From: Bacteroidales bacterium
GTDB taxonomy: Bacteria; Bacteroidota; Bacteroidia; Bacteroidales; FEN-979
Assembly: GCA_028706295.1 (NCBI GenBank)
Contig: JAQWBQ010000043.1
Coordinates: 1-32,961 of the forward strand
DNA length: 32,961 bases
Direction: 5' to 3'
Below are positions 18,501 to 25,754 of this stretch, piece by piece (within the stretch, counting starts at the first letter, position 1; each line of letters begins with the position of its first letter). Under the pieces are notes generated by a model that worked only from the letters and a program-made list of their open reading frames with translations, searched no databases and was not told the origin of the DNA. Both the position numbers and the translations under genes were made by a program.

Positions 18501-18791
18501 CCCGCCAACTGAAGGCATCAGGTAAACCTCGGTGTTCCCATCGTACTGGGCGGTGAAGGCGATCTGCTTGCCATCTGGAGAGAACCGGGCGAACATTTCA
18601 TAGCCATCGGCGTCGTTGGTCAGCTTTTGGGCAATACCGCCGGCCTTATCGACTGTGTAAAGATCACCGGCATAGGTGAATACAATCTGGTCGCCGTGAA
18701 TGGCCGGAAACCGCAACAGCCTTGCCTCTTCCTGGGCAAATAACAGGGTGCAGCTCAGCAGGGCCGCAAGGAATAACATACTTTTTTTCAT
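15507..18791 (-). CDS. Tricorn protease homologue (S41 family, TolB-like beta-propeller, PDZ)
   Basis: A 1094-residue exported protein with a short signal peptide (MKKSMLFLAALLSCTLLFAQ). Residues about 25-540 are PD40/WD40-like propeller units (FSPDGKQIAFTAQYDGNTEVY, WSPDGQYVAYISDRTGEDEIF). A Lys/Glu-rich linker at about 549-585 (KKDEAKKEEGKKDEGKKE) is unusual and presumably flexible. A PDZ domain at about 780-830 (GVDVKEGDLILAVNGKSTRD) leads into the S41 core: IIDDRGNGGGNVSP, then NYSASDGDLFPY (979-984 region, probable nucleophile Ser981), then GKRTWGGVVG. Domain order and length match tricorn proteases, which trim peptides; here it would act in the periplasm. A promoter motif lies about 70 bp upstream and a hairpin terminator follows, so it is probably transcribed alone. 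Confidence 0.92.
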   Translation of the reverse strand: MKKSMLFLAALLSCTLLFAQEEARLLRFPAIHGDQIVFTYAGDLYTVDKAGGIAQKLTNDADGYEMFARFSPDGKQIAFTAQYDGNTEVYLMPSVGGSPKRLTYTATLGRDDISDRMGPNNIVMTWKDNSNIVYRSRKQSFNDFKGQLFIVNVNGGLSEELPLPCGGFCSFSPDQSKLAYNRVFREFRTWKHYQGGMADDIWIYDFKTKQTENITGNKFQDMFPMWNGDKIYFVSERERPTNLYCYDLKTRETRKVTDFKEYDIKFPSLGNTGVVFENGGYIYLYDFATQKTQKVTVRIANDMLSGRDRLRDAGKFINAFSLAPDGKRLAFGARGDVWTVPAKSGITKNLTQTPGIHEREVAWSPDGQYVAYISDRTGEDEIFIQKQDGLSDPVQLTKNGDTYKFTMIWSPDSRKLLWSDKLLRLQYVEIDSKEVTLVETAKNWEFTDFNWSPDSKWIVYTYPERRVASRIYLYEISSKTKTPVTDTWYDSGDGCFSSDGKYLFFTSNRDFNPTYSWTEWNHVYTDMSKIYFVTLAKATPNPFAPENDEVTVKKDEAKKEEGKKDEGKKEEAKKDEGNKGDDKKDVVIDLDGIIGRIVGLPVDAGTYFNLNCVGDNVYYIKGGRGGRPGGLMTFNLKDQKETQLGDFGTYEISADQKKMVVASSGKFGVVDLPKGKVDVKDWADLSDMKLVVDFKAEWAQIYNESWRQMKYFLYAPNMHGADWPAIRDRYAALLPFVNNRNDLNYVIGEMVGEISIGHSYVGGGDKPEPRRIKLGLLGAKISRDASGYYRIDQILKGENWTKNTRSPLTELGVDVKEGDLILAVNGKSTRDLKDFNEAMVNRADQQVELTVNATASETGARKTIVVPVDDEAQLYYYNWVAENTRKVSEATNGEVGYIHIPDMSPAGLNEFVKHFYPQLNKRALIIDDRGNGGGNVSPMIIERLNREMTMMTMARNTDAAPGRLEMQWGPKCILIDNYSASDGDLFPYQFKKLKIGKAIGKRTWGGVVGIRGTLPFIDGGQLMRPEFAPYDTEGKNWIIEGYGVDPDIEVDNDPAREYAGEDQQLNKAIELMKEELKSWPKEFPGMPPFPDKTK

Positions 18792-18862
18792 GGTATCGGA
18801 TTTGGTTTGTATCGGAAATTATCGGAAAGATTACCGGATTAACATATCCGGCCGATCTTAAG

Positions 18863-18870
18863 CAAAGATA
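18863..18870 (-). promoter_or_regulatory. TAnnTTTG promoter motif of the tricorn protease gene
   Basis: TATCTTTG reads on the minus strand, 71 bases before the start codon at 18791, which implies a 5' leader of roughly 65 nt. Confidence 0.5.
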
Positions 18871-18995
18871 TTTACTTTCGGCCATCACCATCCCGTTTTT
18901 CGATTTTTAAGGCCATTTACTCGATGAACCGGCATTTGAACTTAGTGAACCGGCGTTACCTATCCCGTTCCCTGACCCCTTTCGGAAGAATTTAC

Positions 18996-19003
18996 TATCT
19001 TTG
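18996..19003 (+). promoter_or_regulatory. TAnnTTTG promoter motif before the candidate small RNA
   Basis: TATCTTTG ends 5 bases before the terminal helix of the RNA candidate at 19009, so the expected start site falls almost exactly at the base of that helix. Confidence 0.5.
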
Positions 19004-19008
19004 CCCGG

Positions 19009-19115
19009 ATTCCGTAAGCCTCACTCCGGATCAGCTACACGGGAAGGACCATCTGAACTTCCGGGTCCGACTGCGAAAACCTGGATTCAGCGATCAGAAT
19101 ACGGAATGTTTTTTT
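19009..19115 (+). ncRNA. Candidate structured small RNA with own promoter and terminator-like end
   Basis: ATTCCGTA at 19009-19016 is the exact complement of TACGGAAT at 19100-19107, and the second arm is followed by seven T (19109-19115). Between the arms lie two largely unpaired flanks and an apical part that can form either GGAAG/CTTCC (19042-19046 with 19058-19062) or GGACC/GGTCC (19046-19050 with 19064-19068). A TAnnTTTG promoter just upstream would start transcription at the helix. A closed base, open centre and apical hairpin recall 6S-type RNAs, and a 6S-like family is known in Bacteroidetes. The signature bases of SRP RNA (GGAA loop with opposing AGCA) are absent. It could also be an attenuating leader of the OsmC gene 24 bases downstream. 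The remainder of the 348-bp gap holds only the tricorn promoter. Confidence 0.4.
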
Positions 19116-19139
19116 GTATCAGTTTAAATCTTAAGATAT

Positions 19140-19541
19140 ATGTCAGTACAAGTATATTTCGACGGCAACAAAAAGGTCAATGCCATAGTCGACGGATTCA
19201 CGGTTTTTACAGATCAACCCGTTCAGGCAGGTGGCGACAACTCAGCTCCCACGCCCTTTTCCATGTTCCTGGCTTCATTGGGAGCCTGTGCAGGGATCTA
19301 TGTCAAAGGATTCTGCGATCAGCGTGGTATAAAGGCCGATTCCATTACCATCGATATGGATAGCCTGTTTGATCCGGTCAAAAAAATGATCGGAAAATTT
19401 GTCATGAAGATCAATGTGCCGGCCGATTTTCCTGCACAATACGATGAGGCGGTCATCCGTACTGCATCGCTTTGCACCGTGAAACGCCACCTCCATCCCG
19501 ACATTGAGAATGAAATCACCATCGTACGCCGCAATTCCTGA
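19140..19541 (+). CDS. OsmC/Ohr-family protein
   Basis: A 133-residue cytoplasmic protein of the OsmC superfamily, typical length. Members reduce organic hydroperoxides with a Cys pair. Both expected Cys are present: C50 in SLGACAGIYVKGF and C112 in ASLCTVKRHL. The preceding PTPFSMFLASLGAC segment is characteristic. A third Cys (C59) lies one helix turn or two after C50. The small-domain subtype (like YhfA or YedE-linked OsmC) cannot be separated from true peroxidases by eye. The ATG follows an AT-rich stretch (AAATCTTAAGATAT) without Shine-Dalgarno. The trans-sulfuration-type gene follows 138 bp later, which would fit sulfur or thiol metabolism; that link is inference. Confidence 0.88.
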   Translation: MSVQVYFDGNKKVNAIVDGFTVFTDQPVQAGGDNSAPTPFSMFLASLGACAGIYVKGFCDQRGIKADSITIDMDSLFDPVKKMIGKFVMKINVPADFPAQYDEAVIRTASLCTVKRHLHPDIENEITIVRRNS

Positions 19542-19550
19542 AAAATTACA

Positions 19551-19605
19551 GATATTCCATCTGACCAATGAAAGATAGAAACAATAACACATGAATTATT
19601 CATAG
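19551..19605 (+). promoter_or_regulatory. Leader motif copy 1 with orphan four-codon ORF
   Basis: GATATTCCATCTGACCAATG begins the copy, and an ATG stands exactly 40 nt after its first base, as in the two other copies. Here the ATG (19591) opens only Met-Asn-Tyr-Ser before TAG, so no real gene follows. It may be a duplicated leader, a leader peptide or a decoy site. Confidence 0.5.
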
Positions 19606-19639
19606 GAACCACCTGCGCAATACGCGGATGACAATAATG

Positions 19640-19682
19640 GATATTCTATGTGACCAATGAAAATTAAAATTATTAACAAATG
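19640..19682 (+). promoter_or_regulatory. Leader motif copy 2 at the PLP-enzyme start
   Basis: GATATTCTATGTGACCAATG, then an AT-rich stretch ending AATTATTAACAA directly before the ATG at 19680. The first base lies exactly 40 nt before the ATG. It is nearly identical to the leader of the amidase gene that starts at 29407. Confidence 0.55.
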
Positions 19683-20867
19683 AAACATAAACCTTCAGGC
19701 TTCAATTCGAAGCTCGTCCACGGGGCCGGTCCGAAGGACCCCCTGGGAAGCGTAATCACCCCCATCTACCAGACCTCGACCTTCGCCTTCGAGTCGGCCG
19801 ACCATGGCGCTGCCTGTTTTGCAGGTGAAAGCGATGGATTTATCTACACCCGGATCGGAAATCCGACCATCCGCGATCTGGAAAAGACCATTGCAGAACT
19901 GGAACATGGATTCGACGGGATCGGGTGCTCCTCCGGTATGGGAGCAGTTAATACGGTTTACATGGCTTACCTGGGCGCAGGGAAACATATTCTCAGCCAC
20001 AATGCCGTTTACGGACCATCACGCGGGATCATCGAGAATACTTTTTCCCGGTTCGGAGTGGCATCGACTTATGTGGATACCACCGATCTGAAACAGGTTG
20101 AAAATGCCATCCGGCCGGATACTGCGTTGATCTACCTGGAGACCCCGGCCAATCCGACGATCGGAATCTCCGATATCCCGGCCATTTGCGAACTGGCCCA
20201 CCGGCACAACATCCCGGTATGCGTCGACAATACCTTCTGCAGCCCCTACCTTCAGAATCCGCTCGACATGGGCGCCGACGTGGTGCTTCATTCCCTTACA
20301 AAATTTTTAAACGGTCATGCCGACATCGTGGGCGGAATAATCGTCACTAAAAATGAAACCGATTACAAAAAGGTGCGTCAGATGATGGTGACGCTGGGAT
20401 GCAACATGGATCCCCACCAGGCATTCCTGACCCGCCGCGGATTGAAAACATTGGCACTTCGTATCGACCGGGCTCAGGAAAATGCCATGAAAGTGGCTAC
20501 TTTCCTCGAAAATCATCCCAATGTCGCGTGGGTTATGTATCCCGGTCTGAAATCGCATCCGCAGTATGAACTCGGGAAAAAAATGATGCGGGGACCCGGG
20601 GCGATGATGAGTTTTGGTCTGAAGGGCGGATTGCCGGCCGGAAAACGGCTCATGAACGAGGTTAAGCTTTGTGTCCTTGCAGTTTCGCTCGGCGGTATCG
20701 AAACCCTGATCCAGCACCCGGCATCGATGACCCACAGCAAACTCTCGGCAGCAGCCAAAAAAGAGGGTGGCATCAGCGACGAACTCGTAAGGCTGTCGGT
20801 CGGAATTGAAGAGGCGGAGGATATCGTCGCTGATCTGGAACAGGCGTTGCAGAAAATTGACAATTGA
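19680..20867 (+). CDS. Trans-sulfuration-family PLP enzyme (methionine gamma-lyase or cystathionine gamma-lyase/synthase type)
   Basis: A 395-residue Cys/Met-metabolism PLP enzyme, normal family length and cytosolic. Seen are YTRIGNPT (residues 56-63), CSSGMGAV (83-90), the PLP-contacting Tyr111, ETPANPT, D183 in VCVDNTF, and the Schiff-base K208 in HSLTKFLNGHADIVGG. Overall wording (GAGKHILSHNAVYG, NGHADIVGG) is closest to methionine gamma-lyases from memory. The residue two after Tyr111 is Pro (YGP), where characterised methionine gamma-lyases have Cys (YGC), so substrate preference is open. Reaction: elimination or replacement at the gamma carbon of sulfur amino acids. A leader motif shared with the amidase gene precedes it. 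The last codons (Ile-Asp-Asn-stop) lie in a heptamer chain. Confidence 0.9.
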   Translation: MKHKPSGFNSKLVHGAGPKDPLGSVITPIYQTSTFAFESADHGAACFAGESDGFIYTRIGNPTIRDLEKTIAELEHGFDGIGCSSGMGAVNTVYMAYLGAGKHILSHNAVYGPSRGIIENTFSRFGVASTYVDTTDLKQVENAIRPDTALIYLETPANPTIGISDIPAICELAHRHNIPVCVDNTFCSPYLQNPLDMGADVVLHSLTKFLNGHADIVGGIIVTKNETDYKKVRQMMVTLGCNMDPHQAFLTRRGLKTLALRIDRAQENAMKVATFLENHPNVAWVMYPGLKSHPQYELGKKMMRGPGAMMSFGLKGGLPAGKRLMNEVKLCVLAVSLGGIETLIQHPASMTHSKLSAAAKKEGGISDELVRLSVGIEEAEDIVADLEQALQKIDN

Positions 20868-20904
20868 CAATGGACAATTGAAAACCAAAAACGGACAATT
20901 GAAG
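20856..20904. repeat. Seven in-phase heptamers over the stop codon of the PLP-enzyme gene
   Basis: ATTGACA, ATTGACA, ATGGACA, ATTGAAA, ACCAAAA, ACGGACA, ATTGAAG. The first two units encode the last residues and the TGA stop at 20865-20867. Confidence 0.85.
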
Positions 20905-20967
20905 ATTGATATTGTTGGGTTGATCAGTGTTCTGCGATGGAAGGGAGGCATTTTTCCGGGTAAAGAT

Positions 20968-20975
20968 TATCTTTG
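20968..20975 (+). promoter_or_regulatory. TAnnTTTG promoter motif of the patatin gene
   Basis: TATCTTTG, 27 bases before the GTG start at 21002, just downstream of the heptamer chain. Confidence 0.5.
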
Positions 20976-21001
20976 GTTTTTAAGATGAATCAATAATTCT
21001 G

Positions 21002-23311
21002 GTGAGAAACATCCTACGATACCTTACCATCATTTTTTTTATAATTGTCATTTGTCAATTATCATTTGTCAATTATTCTCATGCGCAGAAGGTGGGTGTA
21101 GTTCTCAGTGGCGGGGCTGCAAAGGGGGGTGCGCATATCGGGGTTCTCAAAGCCCTCGAAGAACAGGGGATCCCGATCGATTATATAGCCGGCACTTCGA
21201 TCGGGGCTATTGTCGGGGCTATGTACGCCAGCGGCTATACGCTGAAGGAAATTGAGGATCTCATGAGTTCCCAGGAGTTCCAGCGTTGGGCCACGGGAGT
21301 GACCGATGAAGATTATACCTACTATTTCTGGAAGGAGGATCCCAATGCCTCCTGGGTTTCAACCAACTTCAATTTCAAAAAGAAGCTTACCGCCCTGTTG
21401 CCCACCCACCTGATCAATACTTTTGACATCGACTTTCATTTGATGCACATCTTTTCGCAGGCGGGAGCCGTTTGCAAAGGGAATTTCGATAGCCTGATGG
21501 TACCGTTTCGTTGTGTGGTCGCCGACATCGACTCAACCAAGCCGTTGATTCTGCAACAGGGCGACCTGAGCGCTGCGGTACGCGGTTCGATGAGCATCCC
21601 GCTGGTGTTCAATCCGATAGTGCTTGATAACCGACTGGTTTTTGACGGCGGCATGTATAACAATTTTCCCTGCGATGTCATGTTCAGCAATTTTCATCCC
21701 GATGTGATCATCGGGAGCCGGGTGGCTCAACGGTACAAGAAACCCGACCGGGATGATGTTGTTTCACAGATTCTCTCCATGCTGATGGAAAACCAAAGCG
21801 ATACAATCCGGTATCCCGGATCGGTAATGATCACCCCCGATATCCCGGTCATCAGTGCGCTCGATTTTTCACGTACCCGTGAACTTTCCGACAGCGGGTA
21901 CAAAGCCGCCATGAGAAAAATTCCCGAGATCAGAAAGTATGTCCGCGATTCCGTTTCAACTGAAAACATGCAGCGTAAAAGGGCTTCCTTCAATGCCGAT
22001 AAACCCGCGATACGGTTTGACTCGATTCACGTAACCGGCATGAATAAAACGCAGGAACGGTACATCCGGCAGATCCTGAAACACGGAGAACCAACGGTGA
22101 CGCTGGAAGAACTCAAACACGAATATTTCAGGTTCGTGAGCGAAGGTTTTATCCAGAATATTTTCCCCGTTGCACGGTATAACCCCACCACCGGCTTTTT
22201 CGATCTTTACCTGGATATCAGGAAGGCTGATAATTTCGGTGCCGCGTTCGGAGGGAATTTCTCCCTTGCCAACACCAGCGAGGCCTTCCTGCAAATCGAT
22301 TATAAATATCTTTGGACGAAAGGACTCCGTTTTTATATGAACGGCTATTTCGGACGGATCTACAGCGCGGCAAAACTGGGCGGTCGCATCGATTTTAATT
22401 CAAAGGTTCCCTGGTTCATTGAGGCCGCTTACACGTACAACCATTTTAACTTTTTCATGAGCACCAGTTTCTTTTTCGATGACAAGACTCCGAATTACAT
22501 CATCGAAGGCGAGTATTTCGGTGATGTCAGGATCGGGATACCTGCCACTGCCAACGGGAAAGTAATGGCGGGGTTTACCGATGCTTATACCAACAAAAAA
22601 TATTATCAGAGTAATATTTTTTCACGCACTGATACTGCAGATCAGACCACTTTTCGGTTTATCTCACCCTCCATTACTTTCGACCTGAACAGCCTCAATC
22701 GTAAACAGTATCCCTCAGCCGGAGTCCGGTTGATGATCGACCTTGGCTACTTCAATGGGAAAGAGGACATGATTCCCGGGTCCACGGCCAAGAGCAGGAT
22801 TCCGGTGACCCATTTCCGAAGCTGGTTCAGGTTGAGATTTTTGTATGATAACTATTTTGAGACTTTCGGACCCCTGAAACTGGGATTTTACGGCGAGGCG
22901 GTGATCTCGGATCAGCCGCTTTTCTCCAATTATGTCTCCAGTTTGTTGTACGCGAGCGCTTTTCAACCGGTGCCTGAATCCCAGACGTACTTTCTTCCCT
23001 CGTTCCGTGCCCAGAGCTATGCCGCGGCAGGACTGAAGATCGTGCTTCGGGTTTATAAGAAGATCGAATACCGGCTCGAAGGATACATCTTCCAGCCATA
23101 CCGGGAAATCCTTGAGAACCAGGATGACTATACGGCTTACTTCGGACCGCTTTTTGGACGGCGGTCCTATATGGCCTCAACTGCACTGGTCTATCACAGC
23201 CCGATCGGTCCGCTTAGTATCGTAGCCAATTATTTCGATAAATTTCCCGAAACCGTCACCGTCAACTTTAACATCGGGTACCTGATATTTAACAAGAGGG
23301 CTATGCCGTAA
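21002..23311 (+). CDS. Patatin-like phospholipase fused to POTRA-like and Omp85-like beta-barrel (PlpD-type)
   Basis: A 769-residue outer-membrane protein. The GTG at 21002 begins a signal peptide (YLTIIFFIIVICQLSF, then YSHAQ); no upstream ATG stays in frame. The patatin domain (about 30-310) carries the oxyanion loop GGAAKGGAHIG, the nucleophile Ser66 in GTSIG, and the catalytic Asp near 215 in DGGMYNNFP. A POTRA-like segment (about 335-405, starting IRFDSIHVTGMN) leads to a C-terminal 16-strand-type barrel rich in alternating aromatics (FGGNFSLANTSEAFLQIDY onward). This order is that of PlpD/type Vd proteins, whose lipase domain is moved across or displayed on the outer membrane. Residues about 15-26, inside the signal peptide, are coded by a heptamer chain. 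Lipase substrate unknown. Confidence 0.92.
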   Translation: MRNILRYLTIIFFIIVICQLSFVNYSHAQKVGVVLSGGAAKGGAHIGVLKALEEQGIPIDYIAGTSIGAIVGAMYASGYTLKEIEDLMSSQEFQRWATGVTDEDYTYYFWKEDPNASWVSTNFNFKKKLTALLPTHLINTFDIDFHLMHIFSQAGAVCKGNFDSLMVPFRCVVADIDSTKPLILQQGDLSAAVRGSMSIPLVFNPIVLDNRLVFDGGMYNNFPCDVMFSNFHPDVIIGSRVAQRYKKPDRDDVVSQILSMLMENQSDTIRYPGSVMITPDIPVISALDFSRTRELSDSGYKAAMRKIPEIRKYVRDSVSTENMQRKRASFNADKPAIRFDSIHVTGMNKTQERYIRQILKHGEPTVTLEELKHEYFRFVSEGFIQNIFPVARYNPTTGFFDLYLDIRKADNFGAAFGGNFSLANTSEAFLQIDYKYLWTKGLRFYMNGYFGRIYSAAKLGGRIDFNSKVPWFIEAAYTYNHFNFFMSTSFFFDDKTPNYIIEGEYFGDVRIGIPATANGKVMAGFTDAYTNKKYYQSNIFSRTDTADQTTFRFISPSITFDLNSLNRKQYPSAGVRLMIDLGYFNGKEDMIPGSTAKSRIPVTHFRSWFRLRFLYDNYFETFGPLKLGFYGEAVISDQPLFSNYVSSLLYASAFQPVPESQTYFLPSFRAQSYAAAGLKIVLRVYKKIEYRLEGYIFQPYREILENQDDYTAYFGPLFGRRSYMASTALVYHSPIGPLSIVANYFDKFPETVTVNFNIGYLIFNKRAMP
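21044..21078 (+). repeat. Heptamer chain inside the patatin signal-peptide codons
   Basis: ATTGTCA, TTTGTCA, ATTATCA, TTTGTCA, ATTATTC are five in-phase heptamers. They are the reverse-complement type of the ATTGACA units just upstream at 20856. Confidence 0.8.
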
Positions 23312-23342
23312 GCGTTTTTTGTTTTGGTTTTGAAATAATTGT

Positions 23343-23350
23343 TATTTTTG
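23343..23350 (+). promoter_or_regulatory. TAnnTTTG promoter motif before the DUF349 gene
   Basis: TATTTTTG, 80 bases before the DUF349 start and 10 bases before a short upstream ORF. Confidence 0.4.
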
Positions 23351-23359
23351 CCCCTCATT

Positions 23360-23410
23360 ATGAAACAGAATTTACCGGCGAAAGTCGGACTCTCAAGATT
23401 GTATTATTAA
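23360..23410 (+). CDS. Possible 16-codon upstream ORF before the DUF349 gene
   Basis: ATG to TAA encodes MKQNLPAKVGLSRLYY. It would start a few bases after the predicted transcription start and ends 19 bases before the DUF349 ATG. No regulatory residue run is evident. It may be chance; comparison with relatives would decide. Confidence 0.25.
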   Translation: MKQNLPAKVGLSRLYY

Positions 23411-23429
23411 AAAGGATGATTAACAACGA

Positions 23430-25754
23430 ATGGAAAAAACTAAGAAGGTCCCTCAGAATCCTGAGCCGGAAGAACATTCCGGACTGGAGGAGAATGCTGT
23501 CGCAGTAGAAATTACTGCAGAAAATACAAATTCCCCGCTCCCAACTGATCCCGATCAGACAGAAGTAATAAACCAGACCACCGGGGTTGCCGATAAGGCA
23601 GCCGAACCTGAAGAGGCTCCTGTTGTTGAAGCTGATTCAGAATCCGATCTTTCCGGCGAAACAGAGGCAGTTACCGCAGTGGATGAAACCGTTGCCGGGT
23701 CTGCCCCTGAAGTGGTTTTACCCGGGAGTGAAGAACCGCTCCCGGTTCAGGATGAAACCGTTGAAAACGCCGTTCCCGGAGAAATATCATCCCCGGAGGT
23801 TGAGGAACCGGCCGTGGATGTCACTGCCGAGTTGCCGACGACTCCCGAAGCAGAGGTACTCCCGGAGCAACCTGAAGAATCTGACTCTGAATCCGTCGAA
23901 CCGGCAGATCCGACTTTCGGGATGGCCGAAGAACAGACCGTGTCCGTTACATCGCCGGAGTCGCTCGAAGAGACTCTTGAGGAGCATCTTGATGAAGTGA
24001 CAGAGGAAACCGTGGAGCAGATCACGCATGAAGAGGAACTTAATTACGAAACGTATAACCGTGCCGAATTGGTCGACCTGCTTGAAACCGCGGTGAAAGA
24101 ACCCGATTTTAACGCGACCAAGACCCGGATCGCACTTATCAAGGTTGCCTTCCTGAAAAAGAAAAAGGAAGATAACCTGAAAAAATACGAGGCTGTCATG
24201 GAGGAGGGCGGATCGAAGGAAGAACTCGCCCCGGAACAGGACGAACTCGATATCCGCTTTAATGAACTGTTCAATATTTATAAAGCGAACAAAGCACGCC
24301 ATTCTGAAGAACAGGAGCGCCAGAAGGCTGAGAACCTGAAAATGAAATTCGAGATTCTCGAGGAACTGAAAGTGCTAATTAACTCGGAAGAGACGCTTAA
24401 AAAGACTTACGACGAATTCAAAACCTTACAGGAACGCTGGAAAGAGATCGGAATGGTTCCCCGGACCGAGATCAACAACCTTTGGCAGAATTACCATTTC
24501 CTCGTCGAGAAATTCTTTGAAAAGGTAAAGCTGAACAAAGAACTCAAGGATCTGGATCTGAAGAAAAACCTTGAGGCAAAAATAGCCCTTTGTGAAAAGA
24601 CCGAGGAGCTTCTCCTGGAGTCATCTATCATCAGATCATTCAAAAAATTACAGAAATATCACGAAGAGTGGAAAGAACTCGGTCCGGTTCCGGTCGATAA
24701 GAAAGATGAAATCTGGGAGCGGTTTAAAATCGCTACCGATAAGATCAACGAACGCCGCCGCGAACATTACGCGATAATCGAGGATGAACAGAACAAGAAT
24801 CTGGAGACCAAAACCGCCCTGTGCGAACAATGCGAGGTGGTTTTAGGTCAGCCCAACGATTCGATCCGTGACTGGCAGGATAATACCAACAAAATCAATG
24901 ACCTGCTGAAGATATGGAAGAACATTGGTCCCGTTCCCCAGAAAGTGAATTCAGAAATATGGAACCGGTTTAAATCGACCCTCGACAATTTCTTTGCCAA
25001 CAAGAAGGAATACTTCGATAAGCTCAAGGAACAGCAGACACACAATTATAACCTGAAGGTCGAATTGTGCCTGCAGGCGGAAGCGTTAAAGGGAAGCAAC
25101 GACTGGAAAAAGACAACAAACGAACTCATCCGGCTCCAGGGCGAGTGGAAGAAAATCGGGCCGGTACCCAGAAAACATTCCGACAAGATATGGAAACGGT
25201 TCCGCGGCGCCTGTGATGAGTTCTTCAACGCCAAACAGTCCTATTTCTCCAATATCCAGGCCAGTGAAGGCGAAAATCTCAACAAAAAGCTCGATCTGCT
25301 GAACCGTTTGAAAGAGTACCAGTTCGGTGAGGATAAGAGCGCCAATCTCGAGGTTCTGAAGAATTTCCAACGGGAGTGGACGGATATCGGCCATGTTCCG
25401 ATGAAAGAGAAGGACCGGCTGCACAACGAATTCCGCACCCTGATCAATGGTCATCTGGACAAGTTAAAGATCAGTGAAGTGGAGATCAGCACGGTCAATT
25501 ACCAGGCACGTTTCGACCACCTCAAAGGCGATCCGAACGCCCACCGTGTGATCGGGAAGGAACGGGAGTTCCTGGCCAACAAGATCTCCAAGATGAAAGA
25601 GGAGATCACACTTTGGGAGAACAACATCGGGTTTTTTGCCAAATCAAAGAGCGCTTCCATTGTAAAAGAGGAATTTGAGAACAAGATCAACAAAGCCAAG
25701 AGTGAGCTGAAAGTGCTCGAGGCTAAAATGAAGATTTTGCGCCAGCAGGCCTGA
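23430..25754 (+). CDS. DUF349 repeat protein with acidic N-terminal region
   Basis: A 774-residue protein, without signal peptide or membrane segment. Residues 1 to about 205 are very rich in Glu, Pro, Val and Thr (acidic and probably disordered). The rest is helical and charged. It contains five DUF349 units whose landmark (W-K-E-I-G-x-V-P and variants) falls near residues 335, 413, 496, 572 and 649, a pitch of about 78. Each is followed by a pattern like DKIWKRFRGACDEFF. The C-terminus is a predicted coiled coil (KINKAKSELKVLEAKMKIL). DUF349 proteins are common in Bacteroidetes; their biochemical function is not established. It stands alone between the patatin gene and aroC, with its own promoter motif. 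Confidence 0.85.
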   Translation: MEKTKKVPQNPEPEEHSGLEENAVAVEITAENTNSPLPTDPDQTEVINQTTGVADKAAEPEEAPVVEADSESDLSGETEAVTAVDETVAGSAPEVVLPGSEEPLPVQDETVENAVPGEISSPEVEEPAVDVTAELPTTPEAEVLPEQPEESDSESVEPADPTFGMAEEQTVSVTSPESLEETLEEHLDEVTEETVEQITHEEELNYETYNRAELVDLLETAVKEPDFNATKTRIALIKVAFLKKKKEDNLKKYEAVMEEGGSKEELAPEQDELDIRFNELFNIYKANKARHSEEQERQKAENLKMKFEILEELKVLINSEETLKKTYDEFKTLQERWKEIGMVPRTEINNLWQNYHFLVEKFFEKVKLNKELKDLDLKKNLEAKIALCEKTEELLLESSIIRSFKKLQKYHEEWKELGPVPVDKKDEIWERFKIATDKINERRREHYAIIEDEQNKNLETKTALCEQCEVVLGQPNDSIRDWQDNTNKINDLLKIWKNIGPVPQKVNSEIWNRFKSTLDNFFANKKEYFDKLKEQQTHNYNLKVELCLQAEALKGSNDWKKTTNELIRLQGEWKKIGPVPRKHSDKIWKRFRGACDEFFNAKQSYFSNIQASEGENLNKKLDLLNRLKEYQFGEDKSANLEVLKNFQREWTDIGHVPMKEKDRLHNEFRTLINGHLDKLKISEVEISTVNYQARFDHLKGDPNAHRVIGKEREFLANKISKMKEEITLWENNIGFFAKSKSASIVKEEFENKINKAKSELKVLEAKMKILRQQA

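Noticed and set aside
19009-19115. SRP RNA, SAM riboswitch or H-type pseudoknot
   Set aside because: SRP domain IV bases and SAM-I/II consensus are missing; the two apical helices share a base and leave no loop for a feasible pseudoknot.
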